The notes: generated by a model from the letters alone, not told the origin. DNA of 64,000 nucleotides from Phymatolithon calcareum (GCA_977006965.1 OZ345368.1:1860001-1924000); one strand, 5' to 3'; positions 32,645-43,995 are shown, counted from the stretch's first letter. Made by a program: numbers and translations.

Positions 32645-33850
32645 CTAGAATGTATAGATCTTTGCGGAGAGTACCTTGGGCGATAATCTCATCATGTGCC
32701 TTGATGTAGCACCGATCCCATACCCATACACGTCCAGTTTAGAAACGGAAAGGAGCGAATAACCAAAGTCCGGAATATGAAGAACGTTTTGGAGCATACA
32801 CTGAGACCGTTTTCCGTTGATGCTGAGTGTCACGATAGCATCGCCTTTTCCTGCTATCGTTGCAGTTGCTCTAGTTCCCATTTCGACAGTCGACCTCATT
32901 TCCGTGTATGAGACAAAGATTGAACGATCGAATGTCATGTGGGATGTGCTTCCAGAGTCGATAATCCATGACGTGGACTTTTCGGGAATGTTTGAGTTTC
33001 GAACCTTTGCCATTAAGCAAACGTAGTCAGAATCAGACATGACACGAATAGATTCTGTTTCACCAGCAATTAAGGCAGTCGATTTGTCCTTCTTTCCTTT
33101 TCCACCCGCAGGTTTGTATCCCGGTGGTGCAAGGTGTGGAAACTTGACCCAACACCTGAGAGAAGGATGTCCAGCTCGATTGCAATGATGACAATGGTCG
33201 TAGGCGTATGAACCATTTTGAGTTGCACTTACAAGAGCTGTGGACTCAGACTTCTCCGTCGAGGCTTCGAGGCGCATAGTCATACGTTGCTCCTCTTGTA
33301 GAAGTCGGCTCTTCACAAACTCGAGAGAGAATGTCTCGTGCTCGTTCCCAAGTGCGTCTAAGGCACTGATGAGACTGTCATAACGATCCGGAAGACCATT
33401 CAGGACAGCCATTGCCATTTCCTTGTCGTCGATGTCAACACCCATTGATTTGAGTGTGGATGCGAGCTGACGAATTCGGTTGGTGTATGGCAGTATCTTT
33501 TCGCCCTCGAGCATTGTGGCGGTATAGAAGTTGCGACGAGCAGCGAGTTTGTTAAGAAGCGTATGGCGTTCGAATATGTTGAGATTCGCCTGCCACATTG
33601 CTTTCGCCGTTTCGACACCTCGGACATGTTCGAGATGGGCATCGGAAAGGGATAGACCAATAATTGCTTTAGCCTTATCGTCATGTCGACGCCAGACTTT
33701 GAACTCGTCTGTGTCCCTTGCCGGAGGGCTTACCTCGGTGTACTCATCGAGCTCGCGGAATGATAGTACTAGCTGAATTATCTGTTTCCAAGCGTGGAAA
33801 TTGGTCTCGGTGAGTTTTTCGACCTTCAGCGTTCCTTGCGAGTTGTCCAT
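32645..33850 (-). pseudogene. Copia-1 gag and protease
   Basis: ATG at 33848-33850 starts DNSQGTLKVEKLTETNFHAW, the usual copia gag opening. The UBN2-type capsid region includes WQANLNIFERH and LNGLPDRYDSLISALD. A zinc knuckle CHHCNRAGHPSLRC (CX2CX4HX4C) follows, then the retropepsin active site WIIDSGSTSHMT and VLHIPDFGYSLLSVSKL. The frame ends after KIYTF, but the expected continuation (GTLRKDLYILDR) is present in another phase, so an indel near 32710 and another near 32630 break the polyprotein. Confidence 0.92.
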
Positions 33851-34587
33851 ATTTTGGACTGGGGGCTCTTGAAATCTTGTCGAAGATCCGTTCAGGGAGT
33901 CCACTGCGAGCTAACAAAAGTTAACTTTCAAGGCAATCTATCCCTTATAGGAAATTCGCGTCGAGTCAGTGTGACCCGGAGCTTGATCTGGGGATGGCCC
34001 TTGGCCGTATACCTCTTGAAGATAGGGCTGGCTCTAGGCCGTTTACCTCTTGAGGCGTTTTGGTACACCTGAACCTGCAGCCGACAACACGCACTGCAAG
34101 ACGTATCCGTCAATTCCAATGTCCTAAATTCCAATGTTGATGTTGGCACACCCCACTGAGCAAGTACTTCGTGAGGCTATAATTGCGACTTTTTCCTTGA
34201 AGATGAGTATACGGGGCCTACTGACCACGCGCTGTGCGTGGCAGACTGTCTTTCAAATCGGTAAACCGTACTCCAACAAGTCTTTCAGATTCCCTTCCAA
34301 TCACACAACAGAATTCTGCAGAGCCGAGATGCGTCCAGGTGGATACTCGGAAGACTACTCGATTTCTCAAGCGTATATCCCTTTCACCACGTAGCAGAGC
34401 ACGGATGTTGTCAGACTGTTTCGTAGATTATACTCTGTGCAGAGTCGCTTTAGGGTGGCCGATGGATGGCGCAGATACCACAGGGTTTTAAACCTTTTGA
34501 TGATGAAAATTGGTTGAGAATGAATTGCCGAGAGGGAAGGAGGACCCCTCGGTAAGGTGATAGCGCTGGTTGATTACGCGTTATCTT
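33851..34587 (-). other. Copia-1 leader
   Basis: Non-coding leader between the PBS and gag. It contains a near-duplicated motif (GGCCGTATACCTCTTGAAG at 34002 and GGCCGTTTACCTCTTGAGG at 34031). No gene is seen. Confidence 0.6.
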
Positions 34588-34598
34588 GGCCCATAACC
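34588..34598 (-). other. Copia-1 primer binding site (initiator tRNA anticodon arm)
   Basis: Directly after the 5' LTR the minus strand reads GGTTATGGGCC. This is complementary to the anticodon arm (GGCCCATAACC) of initiator tRNA-Met, the site used for half-tRNA priming in Drosophila copia, and not to a tRNA 3' end. Confidence 0.75.
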
Positions 34599-35045
34599 TG
34601 TTGGATGGAGTTTTGGTTGTTGATGGTTGTTGATGGTTGTTGATGGTTGAAATGGTTGAGATGGTTGAGATGGTTGAGATGGTTGAGATGGTTGGGTTGG
34701 TTGTGAGATGTTCCTTGGTTTATTGAGTCGGGGCTTCAGATCCGGGTCTTATATAGGCCTCAGATTGAGGTATGATAAGACTTCTGATGCTCATTGCACT
34801 ACTAATTGTGATTGATTCAATCAACTAAAAGATTGAATTGTCGACTGTGATTGATTCAATCAACAAAATGATTGAATTACTGACAATAACAAGATCAATC
34901 AAGAAATTGATTGAACTGCCACATTGTCAGTAAAGATGAAAAAACATGGATTGATTCTATCATAACATATGAGAAATGGTTAGAGATTTATGACAAAGGA
35001 TAATGAGTACTGCAACAAGATCTCCAAGCAGTCACATTTCCAACA
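34599..35045 (-). repeat. Copia-1 5' LTR
   Basis: 447 bp with TGTTGG...CCAACA termini, matching 29256-29690. Outside the GATGGTTGA array there are roughly eight or nine differences. The TSD CTAAT follows at 35046-35050. Confidence 0.95.
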
Positions 35046-35050
35046 CTAAT

Positions 35051-35370
35051 GAGCTCTAATATCCCATGACCACATCCGCAATTGCCTTTGCAGCCAACAC
35101 CCATGAAAGGTATGCCACCAAACTCTTCTTGTAGAGTCACAGCAGAAGCGTATGCTGCCTCGCCTGCCGCCATTCTCACAAGGTTGCAAAACTCCTTCAG
35201 AAATGTGTCCATTCTGAAGGTGGATGTTGTGCTCTCTTGACTTGGGAAGCGGATAGAGCGGAGTAGACGCCGCACGTTTTATAGTGCAATTTCTCCCACT
35301 GAACGTGAAGACTGCACTTGTTCTCTTGAGAAACTTGTGTAATCTTCAGCTCCAGTTGCACTGGTAACAT
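35051..35370 (-). pseudogene. Gene X copy A, N-terminal part
   Basis: ATG at 35368-35370 opens MLPVQLELKITQVSQENKC, and the frame continues YKTCGVYSALSASQVKRAQ. After a one-base shift near 35235 it resumes FRMDTFLKEFCNLVRMAAGE, EEFGGIPFMGVG and a Cys/Gly-rich CKGNCGCGHGILELI that runs into the copia 5' LTR. It matches copy B (MLPRAGRVEPELQIALVFS at 50299; SFSIDNFLKKLSNRTREAAE at about 49390). The function is unknown, and no signal peptide or membrane segment is clear. Confidence 0.6.
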
Positions 35371-36319
35371 CGAAATTCCCAATTTTTGTCGACTATGCGA
35401 TTCGTGGTGCAGCTCGGGTATCAAACGGAAATCACTAAATTAAATGTGTCTTCAATATGCCTTGCGAGAACCCGACCATTGCAATCTCTGGACGCTACTT
35501 GGGTGGATCAGTCTGCACTATAAATTCAAGTCTCGCAATCTGGCTCCTCCGTCGTAAACTGTGCGGAGCACCCAATTCGCAACACTCAACCCGGCCCACG
35601 CCTTGGATAGTCGCGGAACCAGTTTTGTATTTGAAAGTCCACGCCGATTGTGAGAGACGTCTGAATTTAGTTTTGGATTCTATGCCGTCGTAAAGGTCTG
35701 TATACACGGAATGACGCAATGGCGCTAGAAGCTGCCCGAATAGGCGGCCTACCGCCGGTAGAGGTTCTACGAGCAGGATGCACGCAATATGCTTCCAGCA
35801 AACACCTGGCTGGAAGGTGATCGGAAGTCTACTGAAGCAGATTGTCCGGGATGACATGCTTTGAGGAGACCTCTATCACTCCCTCGGCCTGGAACGCATT
35901 CATTGACGGTGTCCAGCAGTCAGTGTAATCTGGCTTCCACAAATAACCATTCCTTGTTCTCTCATCTTGCCGTTCAACTGATATTTTCGCTGGCCTGCAA
36001 TACATGAGAAATCGTCTTGCTGTCATCTAGTGACGGGACCACCCTCCTTTCCAATGAAATTCTTGCGAAGGCGACAAGTTTGAAGACATGACGTCATAGT
36101 AAAGCTACACAATATATTATCGATCTGGCAACTACAGGATTGCCCTGCATTCTTGCCGCACTCTTACACACGACAGTGATTCATTTCTGCCAGTTCACAG
36201 AATAATTGCTCCCCGAGGTCCGCTCTTCACTTTTGGATCATCTCGAAATTGTTCCTTCCCACAGCATTTGCCAAAAAACAAGGCTTTTTGTGCCATGTTT
36301 TGATGGCTTCGAAAACACT
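35371..36319. repeat. Gene X 5' flank and R1-related sequence
   Basis: 35371-35720 resembles the flank of gene X copy B (50300-50530) and R1 copy 1 (2985-3190), including GGCTCCTCCGT and TTGGATTCTATGCCGTC. The remainder to 36319 holds no recognised gene. Confidence 0.5.
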
Positions 36320-36330
36320 CAATCTGAGAA

Positions 36331-38346
36331 ACATGTCCTGAAGACATGAGGGATGCAATTGAAGCAGCCAATCAGAAATCGCCAACTAGAAAGGCACCCG
36401 GCCTGGACGAAGTTAAGCAGAGATGCTGAAAGTCAATGCATCTCTGAATGCAGATGTTCTCACGGCCTTGTGGAGAGCCTGTGGGAGGTGTGGAGACTTA
36501 CCCCTCCACTTGCAGAAAGCACTCCTCCTTCCGATACACAAGAATAGGACACACGAGGAACACGGAAACTACCGCCCAATATCCCTGCTTAGCCAAGTAA
36601 GGAAAATCATAGAGACAGCCATCGATATCAAGCTGCGCAAGGTATATGACAACCACTGGTACCAGCTTGGCTTCCAGAAGGGAAAAGTACAGAGTTGGCC
36701 ATTCTAAGGGCCACGGAGCTGCTGAAAGGAGGCCAGCGATGCGTAGCAGTCCTGGACCTGAAAGCGGCCTACGACACAGTTCCGAGAAAACACTTAGTGA
36801 ACCGAATGATACAAGTACTGTCTCCCGAGGTCTGTGCCATGGCGGAGGCATTTCTGGCACTGTCGTGGGTTTCAACAATTGGAGACACCGACAATAAGTG
36901 GTTTACAGTCGACAGAGGTGTACAACAGGGGTCCCCCCTCAGTCCGAGTCTGTACAACATTTTTATGGATGAGTTCGCCGGGCGTATGAGCGAGGTTCCG
37001 AGCATATGGGCAGAAGTCCCCGCTGTCTTATTCGCAGACGACGTTCTTCTGTCAGCGAAATCACCCGCTGCCTTGCAAGGCATGCTGGACATAGCTACTC
37101 GTTGGGCCGAAGAGCGCGGTATGACATGGAATAAGAAACAAGGAAAAAGCGAAATCCTAGAATCAGAAGAAACAGCAAGCGAGACGTTCAGACTTGCGAA
37201 CATGGTACTGACGCACGTCCCGGAGGTCACGTATCTCGGAGTCTCGATGGGACCCGAAGGCATATCAGACAAGAAAATGATGCAACGGCTGAGGAAGGCA
37301 AGGTCCGCCGTGTACGAATTGCGTACACTAGGAATTTTCAAGAAAGGACTGACCATCGAAAAGTGCATCAAGGTGTACAAGGTACTAATCCAGCCACTTT
37401 GGGAGTACGCAGTGCATCTAACTCCATGGACAGAAGACATTGCGAAGGCCGCCAAGGAAGTTGAGCAAACGTTCTTCACCCAAGTGTTTGGCCCTCTCTC
37501 TAGAGATAGGTCAGATAGACATCGACTTCTGTGCCGAATCCAAGCACCCAACCAGAGACGGGATATCCCTGCCTTCAAGATGTTGAGGAGAACAAAGGAA
37601 AAAGAAAAGAGGTACCTGCAAAAGCCACTTGAGAGCAGAAACAGCCATGAGCTCCAGTCTACCAGGAACGACATTGTCGCTATGGAAAACAGGGAACCGT
37701 TTGTGAAAGTAACCAAGCACATTCAAAAAAAAGGGTCTGCCGAAATGCTTAAATCAAAATTCCTTACAATGGAAGGAGATCGTCTCGAATTGAAGAGGAA
37801 AAGGAAAATCCCGCATTGCAAGACGAGAGAACTACCAGCAATCCTCAAACTCCCGAAGGTGAAGCACAGGCAATTAGCGCTTCAGTACATCTGCGGAAGA
37901 TTTCCGCAGGTGTCGACAACAAGCATGGTGGAAAAATTTGGAAACCGAGCTCGACAGCATATGGAAACGCTGGAAAACAATCTGTCTAGATATGAACTGA
38001 AAGGAGACAAAAGACTGGACACCGAGAAGCACTTAACGAGATCTTGCTATTCAGCAAGACCATCATCAAGTGCATGGAAAACGAAGAAGGACTGCTCTGA
38101 ATCAAGAACGAGAAGTTACGTAGATGTCCCTTAGGACACGAAGCCTATTAGCGGGAACACCAAAAGCGAACTCACAAGAACTCTACATAGTAGGAAGGAC
38201 GATCTAGGTTCCAAACTTTCCCCATCGCCTATGGCAGATGGTAGGTTTCAACGTTCAACACACTGGAAGGTAGCAACTGAGGAAGCCTTGCCCGTATATT
38301 CGTAAGATTGTGAGGCTTTTAAATAAAGTTCAATTGAAAAAAAACG
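36331..38346 (+). mobile_element. LINE-A, longest copy (5'-truncated) with 11-bp TSD
   Basis: A 2,016-bp insert flanked by CAATCTGAGAA at 36320-36330 and 38347-38357. It has RT, the C-terminal domain, a 3' UTR with CCTTGCCCGTATATTCGTAAG, and an A-rich tail. It lacks the 5' part with any endonuclease. It serves as reference for the other LINE-A copies at 17.06, 17.8/24.3 and 49.5 kb. Confidence 0.93.
36380..38100 (+). pseudogene. LINE-A reverse transcriptase and C-terminal domain
   Basis: RT motifs in order: KAPGLDEV (frame 1), then after a shift near 36420 NYRPISLLSQVRKIIETAI and LGFQKGK, and after a shift near 36685 CVAVLDLKAAYDTVPRKHL (first Asp), GVQQGSPLSPSLYNIFMDEF, VLFADDVLLSAKSP (active site FADD at 37031-37042) and VTYLGVSMGPEG. 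The C-terminal part has KVYKVLIQPLWEYAV, QVFGPLSRDRSDRHRLLC and REPFVKVTKHIQ. The original end is ILLFSKTIIKCMENEEGLL with TGA 38098-38100, reached after a one-base loss near 38030. The current frame instead runs to 38134. Catalytic residues are intact but three frameshifts prevent translation. Confidence 0.92.
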
Positions 38347-38357
38347 CAATCTGAGAA

Positions 38358-40699
38358 TCGATAGATGCCATCAATCATGGGACATCCATTTACAAAGAGA
38401 ACAAAGTTGGAGCAAAATGGAAACAGTTTTCTCTGACATGGAAGTCACAATGAGGGATGAGATTTGACAAAAACTTAGCAGGAACGGACAAACAATACAA
38501 GTGCTGTAAGCAAAAAATCTTGAGCATTGAGCTATTAAAAAGTCTCAATGCGGACGTGTGCGAAGCTTTCGTAACTAAACGCGGAACTCACTTCCAGACG
38601 TCTAGTAATTGCCGTTAGTAATTGCTCCTTTGCCATTCTGAATTCGGTAAAAACGGGGTATATTCATTGAAAAAGGTTCACTACTGTGTCATGCCTGTTT
38701 CTCTTTATCGCGTTTGAACTGCAATCTAAGAGTAGCTTCAAGAGGCGGCTGTATTCTTTGTCCTTCTTTCTCTCACAGCAGAGGAATTTTTTTAAAAAAA
38801 GATACCGCAGTGAACAATTGTCCTACACATATTAATTTAGTTAGTGGGACGATACAAGGAGTTGTTATTTTGCATTACCGAGTAAAAGAATCTTTCCTCT
38901 GGATGACGCACGATACAAAGATGAATTTGAACTCTTTCGTACAGGAAGTCCCCGAACAAAAATGCTCCTCCTTGGACAAAACAAATAGAAAAGAAGTCCT
39001 TCAGTCTATTGGGAACGTTCCAGTCATGCATGTGCTTAGCTTCATGCACTTTGGCAAGCGAGTCTCGAATAAAAGCGAAGACCTTCATGATCAGCTGAGC
39101 GAAACAAATTTGACCGTGTTACGATCAGCTGGTTATGCAGGATAGTGGAAAACTGTTGATGGTCTCGGAAAAACTGGGGTTTGTATTCCTCCGAAGACGC
39201 AATTGCTCCACCGTCGGCCTTCTTGGCGTTCATAAGCGACATTGCGACGAGGCCGCTCCGATGTTTCATACTCCTACTTTGCAGTATCGGCAATATTATG
39301 ACCAGTACTTAGCGTTGTTCGAACAAGGCGATTACGCTTCTACCGGCGATGACCGATCCATTGGGGTTTCGAAATTATTGGCATTGAGACGCCGAACTGA
39401 TGGCGGGCTTGGAGGATCTGCGCCTTGAAATTCCAGATCGTTCTTGGGAGATTCGTGTGGGGAGACGAGAAGGTAAGAAACGCACAAAGTATTTTCGAGC
39501 ATGGCCTTTTTAGGATTGCCACGGAATGTCAAGATTAGAACGCGCTTGCGGGTTTTTTGACAAGGCACAATACTTATCTCACTGACCTTATGGCCATCTT
39601 GGATGGCCTTGGAGATCACAGAGCGATGCCGCCAATGCCGGGTGTTCCCCACTGAGAGAGCGGAACTGATGGTGTAGGGTATTCTGGGAAAAATCTGTGG
39701 GTTTTTTTGGAATGTCAGAGGCTAATACCGAGAGCGCTTGAGTGGTTGGACGTCACGGGCGAAATATATGTGACGAAAAAACGCCTGTCATGGTTAAGCA
39801 TCTGTGATGTCATCTCGGACAACACAGACGATCGGGGCTGTAAACCGTAGGTTTGGTCTAGCAATATATAGCAATCTGCAATGGAAATCCTTGATTGCGG
39901 TGACCTCACAGATTGAAAGATGGATTCCAGTGCCTGTACGTGGTAGCCATGATTGCATTGTGTCTGACGGCGACTAAAACGTTCAGGTTCTCTCGGTAAG
40001 GTGTGTTTATCGCCTAACACTCATAGTAACTTTGGAGGCTAATTCACGGGATCTAGCAGCGGAAAGCGGAATTTCTCTTGCAAGGATCTTTGACCTCATT
40101 GTTACAGTGTCACTACCCATCTGCACTGCGACGGTGAGTGAACAGAGATGAAAATTTTACAAGCGGAAACACTGCTGTAAGGATCTATGATTGGTAAAGT
40201 ATTGGATTGAAGTCAGTATTACCAGCGACTTTGTGACTGCAATCGGTACTGCAAGCGGGATTGCTGAAATGATTGTATCGCGTATTGCGCTATACAGTGC
40301 AATACCGGGCAATCAAAGTGTTTACAGCCTGCAGACGATACGTTCATCTTGTCGTGTTTCCGCCAATACTTGTGACAAATACTGCTCGAGAATCTCCCAA
40401 GGAAATGATCCGTGAAGGAAAGAGCAAGCAATTCCTTTTTCATTTCCCGTAATAGGCTTCAAGCAGTTTCTGGATTTAAGCTTCGTTAAATATATTCAAG
40501 GAACACGTTCTATTCAACTTCGTCTTAGATTTCTTGCGTTCATTCCTCTCCAGTGCCTTCTTTTCCTTCTCTAAATAGCATCGAACGCAGTAATCCTGTC
40601 CTGTCTTCTGATGAGCCTATAACTTAGCATGCAGAAGTGCATGCTCTCTTGAATACCCATTATGCTCCATGTTATCCTTTATCCACATTGAAACAGATT
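38358..40699. other. No convincing gene
   Basis: The longest frame (38714-39145, 143 codons, plus) has no recognisable motif, and its opposite strand is also open. 40190-40320 is rich in GGATTGC/TGCAAT motifs reminiscent of hAT subterminal regions and could be a MITE relic. Nothing else is supported. Confidence 0.45.
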
Positions 40700-41040
40700 A
40701 GTTGGGGCTACGATTAGTGCTACATATAAGAGACAGAAAGACGCGCCTGTGGTGCCTAGGACTGATCTGCAACAGAGTCCCACTGTGGAGAAAACCAATC
40801 TTGGCAACATACTTCGGGACCGGTGCTTTTATTGAGCTCGTAGCGCTCCAGCGAGCAGTGCAACCCACGGAAATTGACCAAGAGACTGAATATGAATGTA
40901 AAAGACTTAATCGTGCCCTCACGGGAAGAGAAGTATGAAAGAAGGAGATTTTAGGAAAATAGAACGTGGAAGAGTGGGAAGGCTGTTACTCAAATTGAGA
41001 TTTTGGGAGCTTTTAAAATAAAACATCATATATCCCCAGC
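40700..41040 (+). repeat. Dispersed repeat R2 (inverted copy at 50580-50800)
   Basis: AGTGCTACATATAAGAGACA, CAACAGAGT.CC and CTCAAATTGAG with GGAGCTTTTAAAAT recur in reverse orientation at 50580-50800 (TATATATAAGGGACAGAA; GGAGCTTTTAAAAT). The sequence identity is moderate. It has no coding content. Confidence 0.6.
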
Positions 41041-41329
41041 AACATTATAGGATGCAATTACCTCGAGCGCTCCACGCGCTGACCGGACATTACCGACACA
41101 GCTCTATTTCGTTCACTATATTCTGAAGTTCTGCAGAGATCGAGATAAGTTAATATTATCCACAATCGTCTTTTACGATGACATGGAATAAGCAACGCGT
41201 CACTCGAGCTTTGACCATGAGCCTCATAGTAAATCTGACCAGTGGACCCAAGCTTTTCCTTCCACCCTTTATCGGGGGATGGTTATTACAGCTAGGGGTA
41301 CGACGTTAAGCCGGGTTACGAGGATTTGA

Positions 41330-41711
41330 GAAGATTAGCGAAGCTACAAGAGCGTAGCATCTGAAACACATCTCCCTTACAGTCCCATGAGTGTTTCTAA
41401 GGGCGATTAGTAAAAGTCCATATTCAAAAAAACGACGCAATCACCGGATTACTTGCGAGGCGGCAGACGAACATAACCTTGAGTCCGTACGCAAGATCCT
41501 AGCAAAGTATGAACTAAAGAGACACTAGACACCCTACTACTCTACAGCGTCACCGTAAAATAATACGTGGACTCGTCGTTTTCCATATTATCAATTTTGA
41601 TAATATGTAAAACGACGAGTCCACGTATAAGGGACCAGGCGATATAGTAGACTGAAAAAGTACAGAAAGCTGCTCCCGTACAGTCTTAGGAGTGTTACTG
41701 AGGGCTTTTGA
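41330..41711 (+). repeat. Degraded LINE-B 3' ends
   Basis: Two related LINE-type 3' ends: 41365-41425 (CCCTTACAGTCCCATGAGTG) and 41670-41711 (CCCGTACAGTCTTAGGAGTG, then GGGCTTTTGAATAAA). The sequence before the second, including AGTATGAACTAAAGAGAC at about 41505, resembles the LINE-A C-terminal coding region. A 66-bp palindrome lies inside. Confidence 0.6.
41563..41628. repeat. 66-bp near-perfect palindrome
   Basis: Arms of 32 bp (41563-41594 and 41597-41628) pair with one mismatch around a 2-base centre. The left arm starts ATACGTGGACTCGTCG. It lies in the LINE-B remnant, and the right arm resembles LINE C-terminal coding sequence, so it may be an inverted duplication of LINE DNA. Confidence 0.9.
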
Positions 41712-41720
41712 ATAAATAAC

Positions 41721-42878
41721 GGCTAAATATTTTCCCTGTCACTAATTTTCACGTCTGTGTCACTAAATTGAAAAACAGCACGTCAGTGTCACTAATATGA
41801 AAAACAGCACTTCAGTGTCACTCTTCTGAGAAACGATGGCTCAGTGTCACTAATCCTAAAAATCGTTCTTCTGTGTCACTAAAAGCAACTCAATAAGACA
41901 TAATTATGCTCTTTGGGAAAAGTTTCAGAAAACCTTTCGAAAATATCAATGCCGATCATGTGAATAGATTTTCGTTATACTACACACATCGAATGCTGAA
42001 CGTGAATGCATTTCTGAATGCAGTCGTGATTACGGCCGCATAGAGAGCCTGCTGTTAGTGCAGCTGCAGTACTGCACATGCCTCGGCACTTGCAGAAAGC
42101 ACTCCTCGCTCCAACACAAAGGAAAGGGACAACCGAGAAACCGGGAAATTGTAGCCAAGCAAGGAAATTCTCGCGACTGCTATCGATATGAAGCTGGTCG
42201 AGGTGTACACTAACCACTGGTACAGTTTGCCGTCTTATAACGCCTTACTTTAGCTGGAGCTCAAGATTTCATGGGGAATATTCTGCTCCAATAAACGGCA
42301 GGCCTTCAATTTAATGGAGCAGATCATTCCCGAGGAAAACTTGAGCTTATTGCATAAGTTGACTGTTCAGAGCCATTAATCATGCCTGCGGTTTTGCGAG
42401 AGCTTTGCTATTGACCACAGAACACTACAGCAAAAGTTTCTCTTTCGCCCGATTTATCTACATTATGGGCCAATTCGACTTTGTCGTGATTAGACCTTTA
42501 CAAAGATAAACATTACCACCCGATTAGTATCATATAGATTCCCAAAACCCTTGTGCACAACGCCTGGAGCTTGCGAAACGTGGACTCGGCAAGGAGTATT
42601 AATCCTTGCCAAATTTTTACAAGATGAATAGACTTTGCAATAACTATTTCCCGAAAATTGTACATTTCTGGCTTCTTCTGAAATTTTTAGTGACATGGTC
42701 GATCCGTTTGCAAGATTAGTGACACTACGATGACATTTTTGGAAAAAAGTGACACCAAGGCACTGTTTTTTAGATTAGTGACACTGACGTGTCATTTTGC
42801 AAAATAGTGACATTGAAATGTCTTTTTTGCGATTAGTGACAAAGACGCGAGAATTAGTGACACTGAAAATATGCGTCC
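41721..42878. mobile_element. MULE-like non-autonomous element with tandem-repeat ends
   Basis: A 1,158-bp element flanked by perfect 9-bp repeats ATAAATAAC (41712-41720 and 42879-42887). Its ends are inverted (GGCTAAATATTTTC at the left, complement of GGACGCATATTTTC at the right). Each end then carries an array of units starting TGTCACTAA: six on the left (41737-41891) and seven on the right (about 42685-42862) in inverted orientation. In both arrays the outermost unit is 21 bp and the inner units are 29-30 bp. A 9-bp TSD with long inverted ends is the hallmark of Mutator-like elements, and the array ends also resemble foldback elements. No transposase is present. Confidence 0.85.
41990..42240 (+). 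pseudogene. LINE-A RT fragment inside the MULE-like element
   Basis: It aligns with 36423-36670 of LINE-A (TGAATGCATTTCTGAATGCAG, CACTTGCAGAAAGCACTCCT, ATCGATATGAAGCTG, ACTAACCACTGGTACAG). The frame is closed by several stops. It lacks the LINE 3' end and tail, so a normal LINE insertion is unlikely and capture by the DNA element is possible. Confidence 0.8.
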
Positions 42879-42887
42879 ATAAATAAC

Positions 42888-43187
42888 TGATCATTGCTTC
42901 AAAAAAAAGTGCTAGTGAGTTTTTCGAGAGTGGGAGAAGTCGTGTTTTAGATTTCTCTGCCTCGCCTGCAGACTCTCTTACATGATATAAGGTCACAGTT
43001 TGAGTCTTCCAAAAGGTAATTGTTCACGTTCGCGCGGATAATCCCAAGCGTTATATTCTTCCGATCTTGAGTTTAGACTGGCGCTAACAAATCATGTCTT
43101 TTTGTCGTGAGTATTCAGGAACCGAACGACTTGTTCAGCTCCCTAATGAGACGACGGCAGATGCCGGACGTCCATAGAACTTGTCTA
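42888..43187. other. No gene seen
   Basis: Right flank of the MULE-like element. No recognised feature. Confidence 0.5.
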
Positions 43188-43350
43188 GACAGAAACTACA
43201 GGAGGGATGTAGTGCTTTCGGCATGCTGTCTTACAGCTCCCTTGGTCAGAAACGCCGATGGGATGTAGTGACTTCGGCAATGTGCGCCAAATCTGCTGGG
43301 TCAGAAACTCCGCAAGGATGTAGTGACTTCGGCAGGAGTGGTCCAGTCCA
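43188..43350 (+). repeat. Tandem repeat, three units of 55-57 bp
   Basis: Units start at 43188, 43245 and 43300 with G.CAGAAAC and share GGATGTAGTG.CTTCGGCA. No coding meaning is apparent. Confidence 0.85.
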
Positions 43351-43980
43351 ATGGTACGCAATGGACGGTTGTTCGGCAGTGTGAATGCGTTGCTGACTTT
43401 CGTCGGAAGAGTAAGTTTTTCTTTCGATATCCTTGGGGGTTAGGTTGTAGTTGGTAAAGTTGATAGTGGTGACTTCCTCGAGAAAGACTTCGATCACCGC
43501 TTAAGAAGTCTCTACATCACTCCATCTACCTCTCAATGTCTAGCTACATTCTCGCAAGGTACCCGAAGTGTCAGCGCGCGACACAATGCGTTTCACACCG
43601 TTCGTAATCCGCGCCAGTAGACTTTCTTGGCTCACAGTCGGTCGACATTGCTAGCAGGCAACATTAATTCCATTTGACTGTCTGTCCCCAACGGATTGAT
43701 AAACTCGCTGCCGGTCGTTAGCGAGACACTTTTTAATCAGTCTCTCCACGACGCTTATTTCCAAGATATTTATTCAACTCTTCATTTCTGCACCTTGCCT
43801 AGTATTTCCTGTAGGACACGTAATGTAACTGCCGGGTTCCCGTGCCATGATTGACGGTGGACACGGAAAGATGCAGTTCGTGATTTCATCTCGTCTGCAC
43901 AAGGGATACAAGACAATATAAAATCTACAAATTTTGTTGATTTTATATTCATTCGATAAATTTGGAATCTCAATCTACGT
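43351..43980. other. No gene seen
   Basis: No supported frame or recognised repeat. Confidence 0.5.
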
Positions 43981-43995
43981 CTTCTATAAAGTTAT

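Larger units (their letters stand above)
29256..35045 (-). mobile_element. Copia-1: complete Ty1/copia retrotransposon with LTRs
   Basis: A 5,790-bp insertion with two LTRs, a PBS, a PPT, gag, protease, integrase, RT and RNase H in copia order on the minus strand. It is flanked by a perfect 5-bp TSD, CTAAT (29251-29255 and 35046-35050). The LTR divergence is low, yet the coding part has at least three frame changes, so this copy was already defective or has decayed since insertion. It sits inside gene X copy A in the same orientation as that gene. Confidence 0.95.

Noticed and set aside
38714-39145. 143-codon plus-strand ORF as a gene.
   Set aside because: No motif, no paralog in the window, and the opposite strand is equally open.
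41737-42862. CRISPR-like array (29-bp spacing of TGTCACTAA units).
   Set aside because: Units are adjacent diverged repeats without unique spacers, arranged as two inverted arrays at transposon ends in a eukaryotic sequence.
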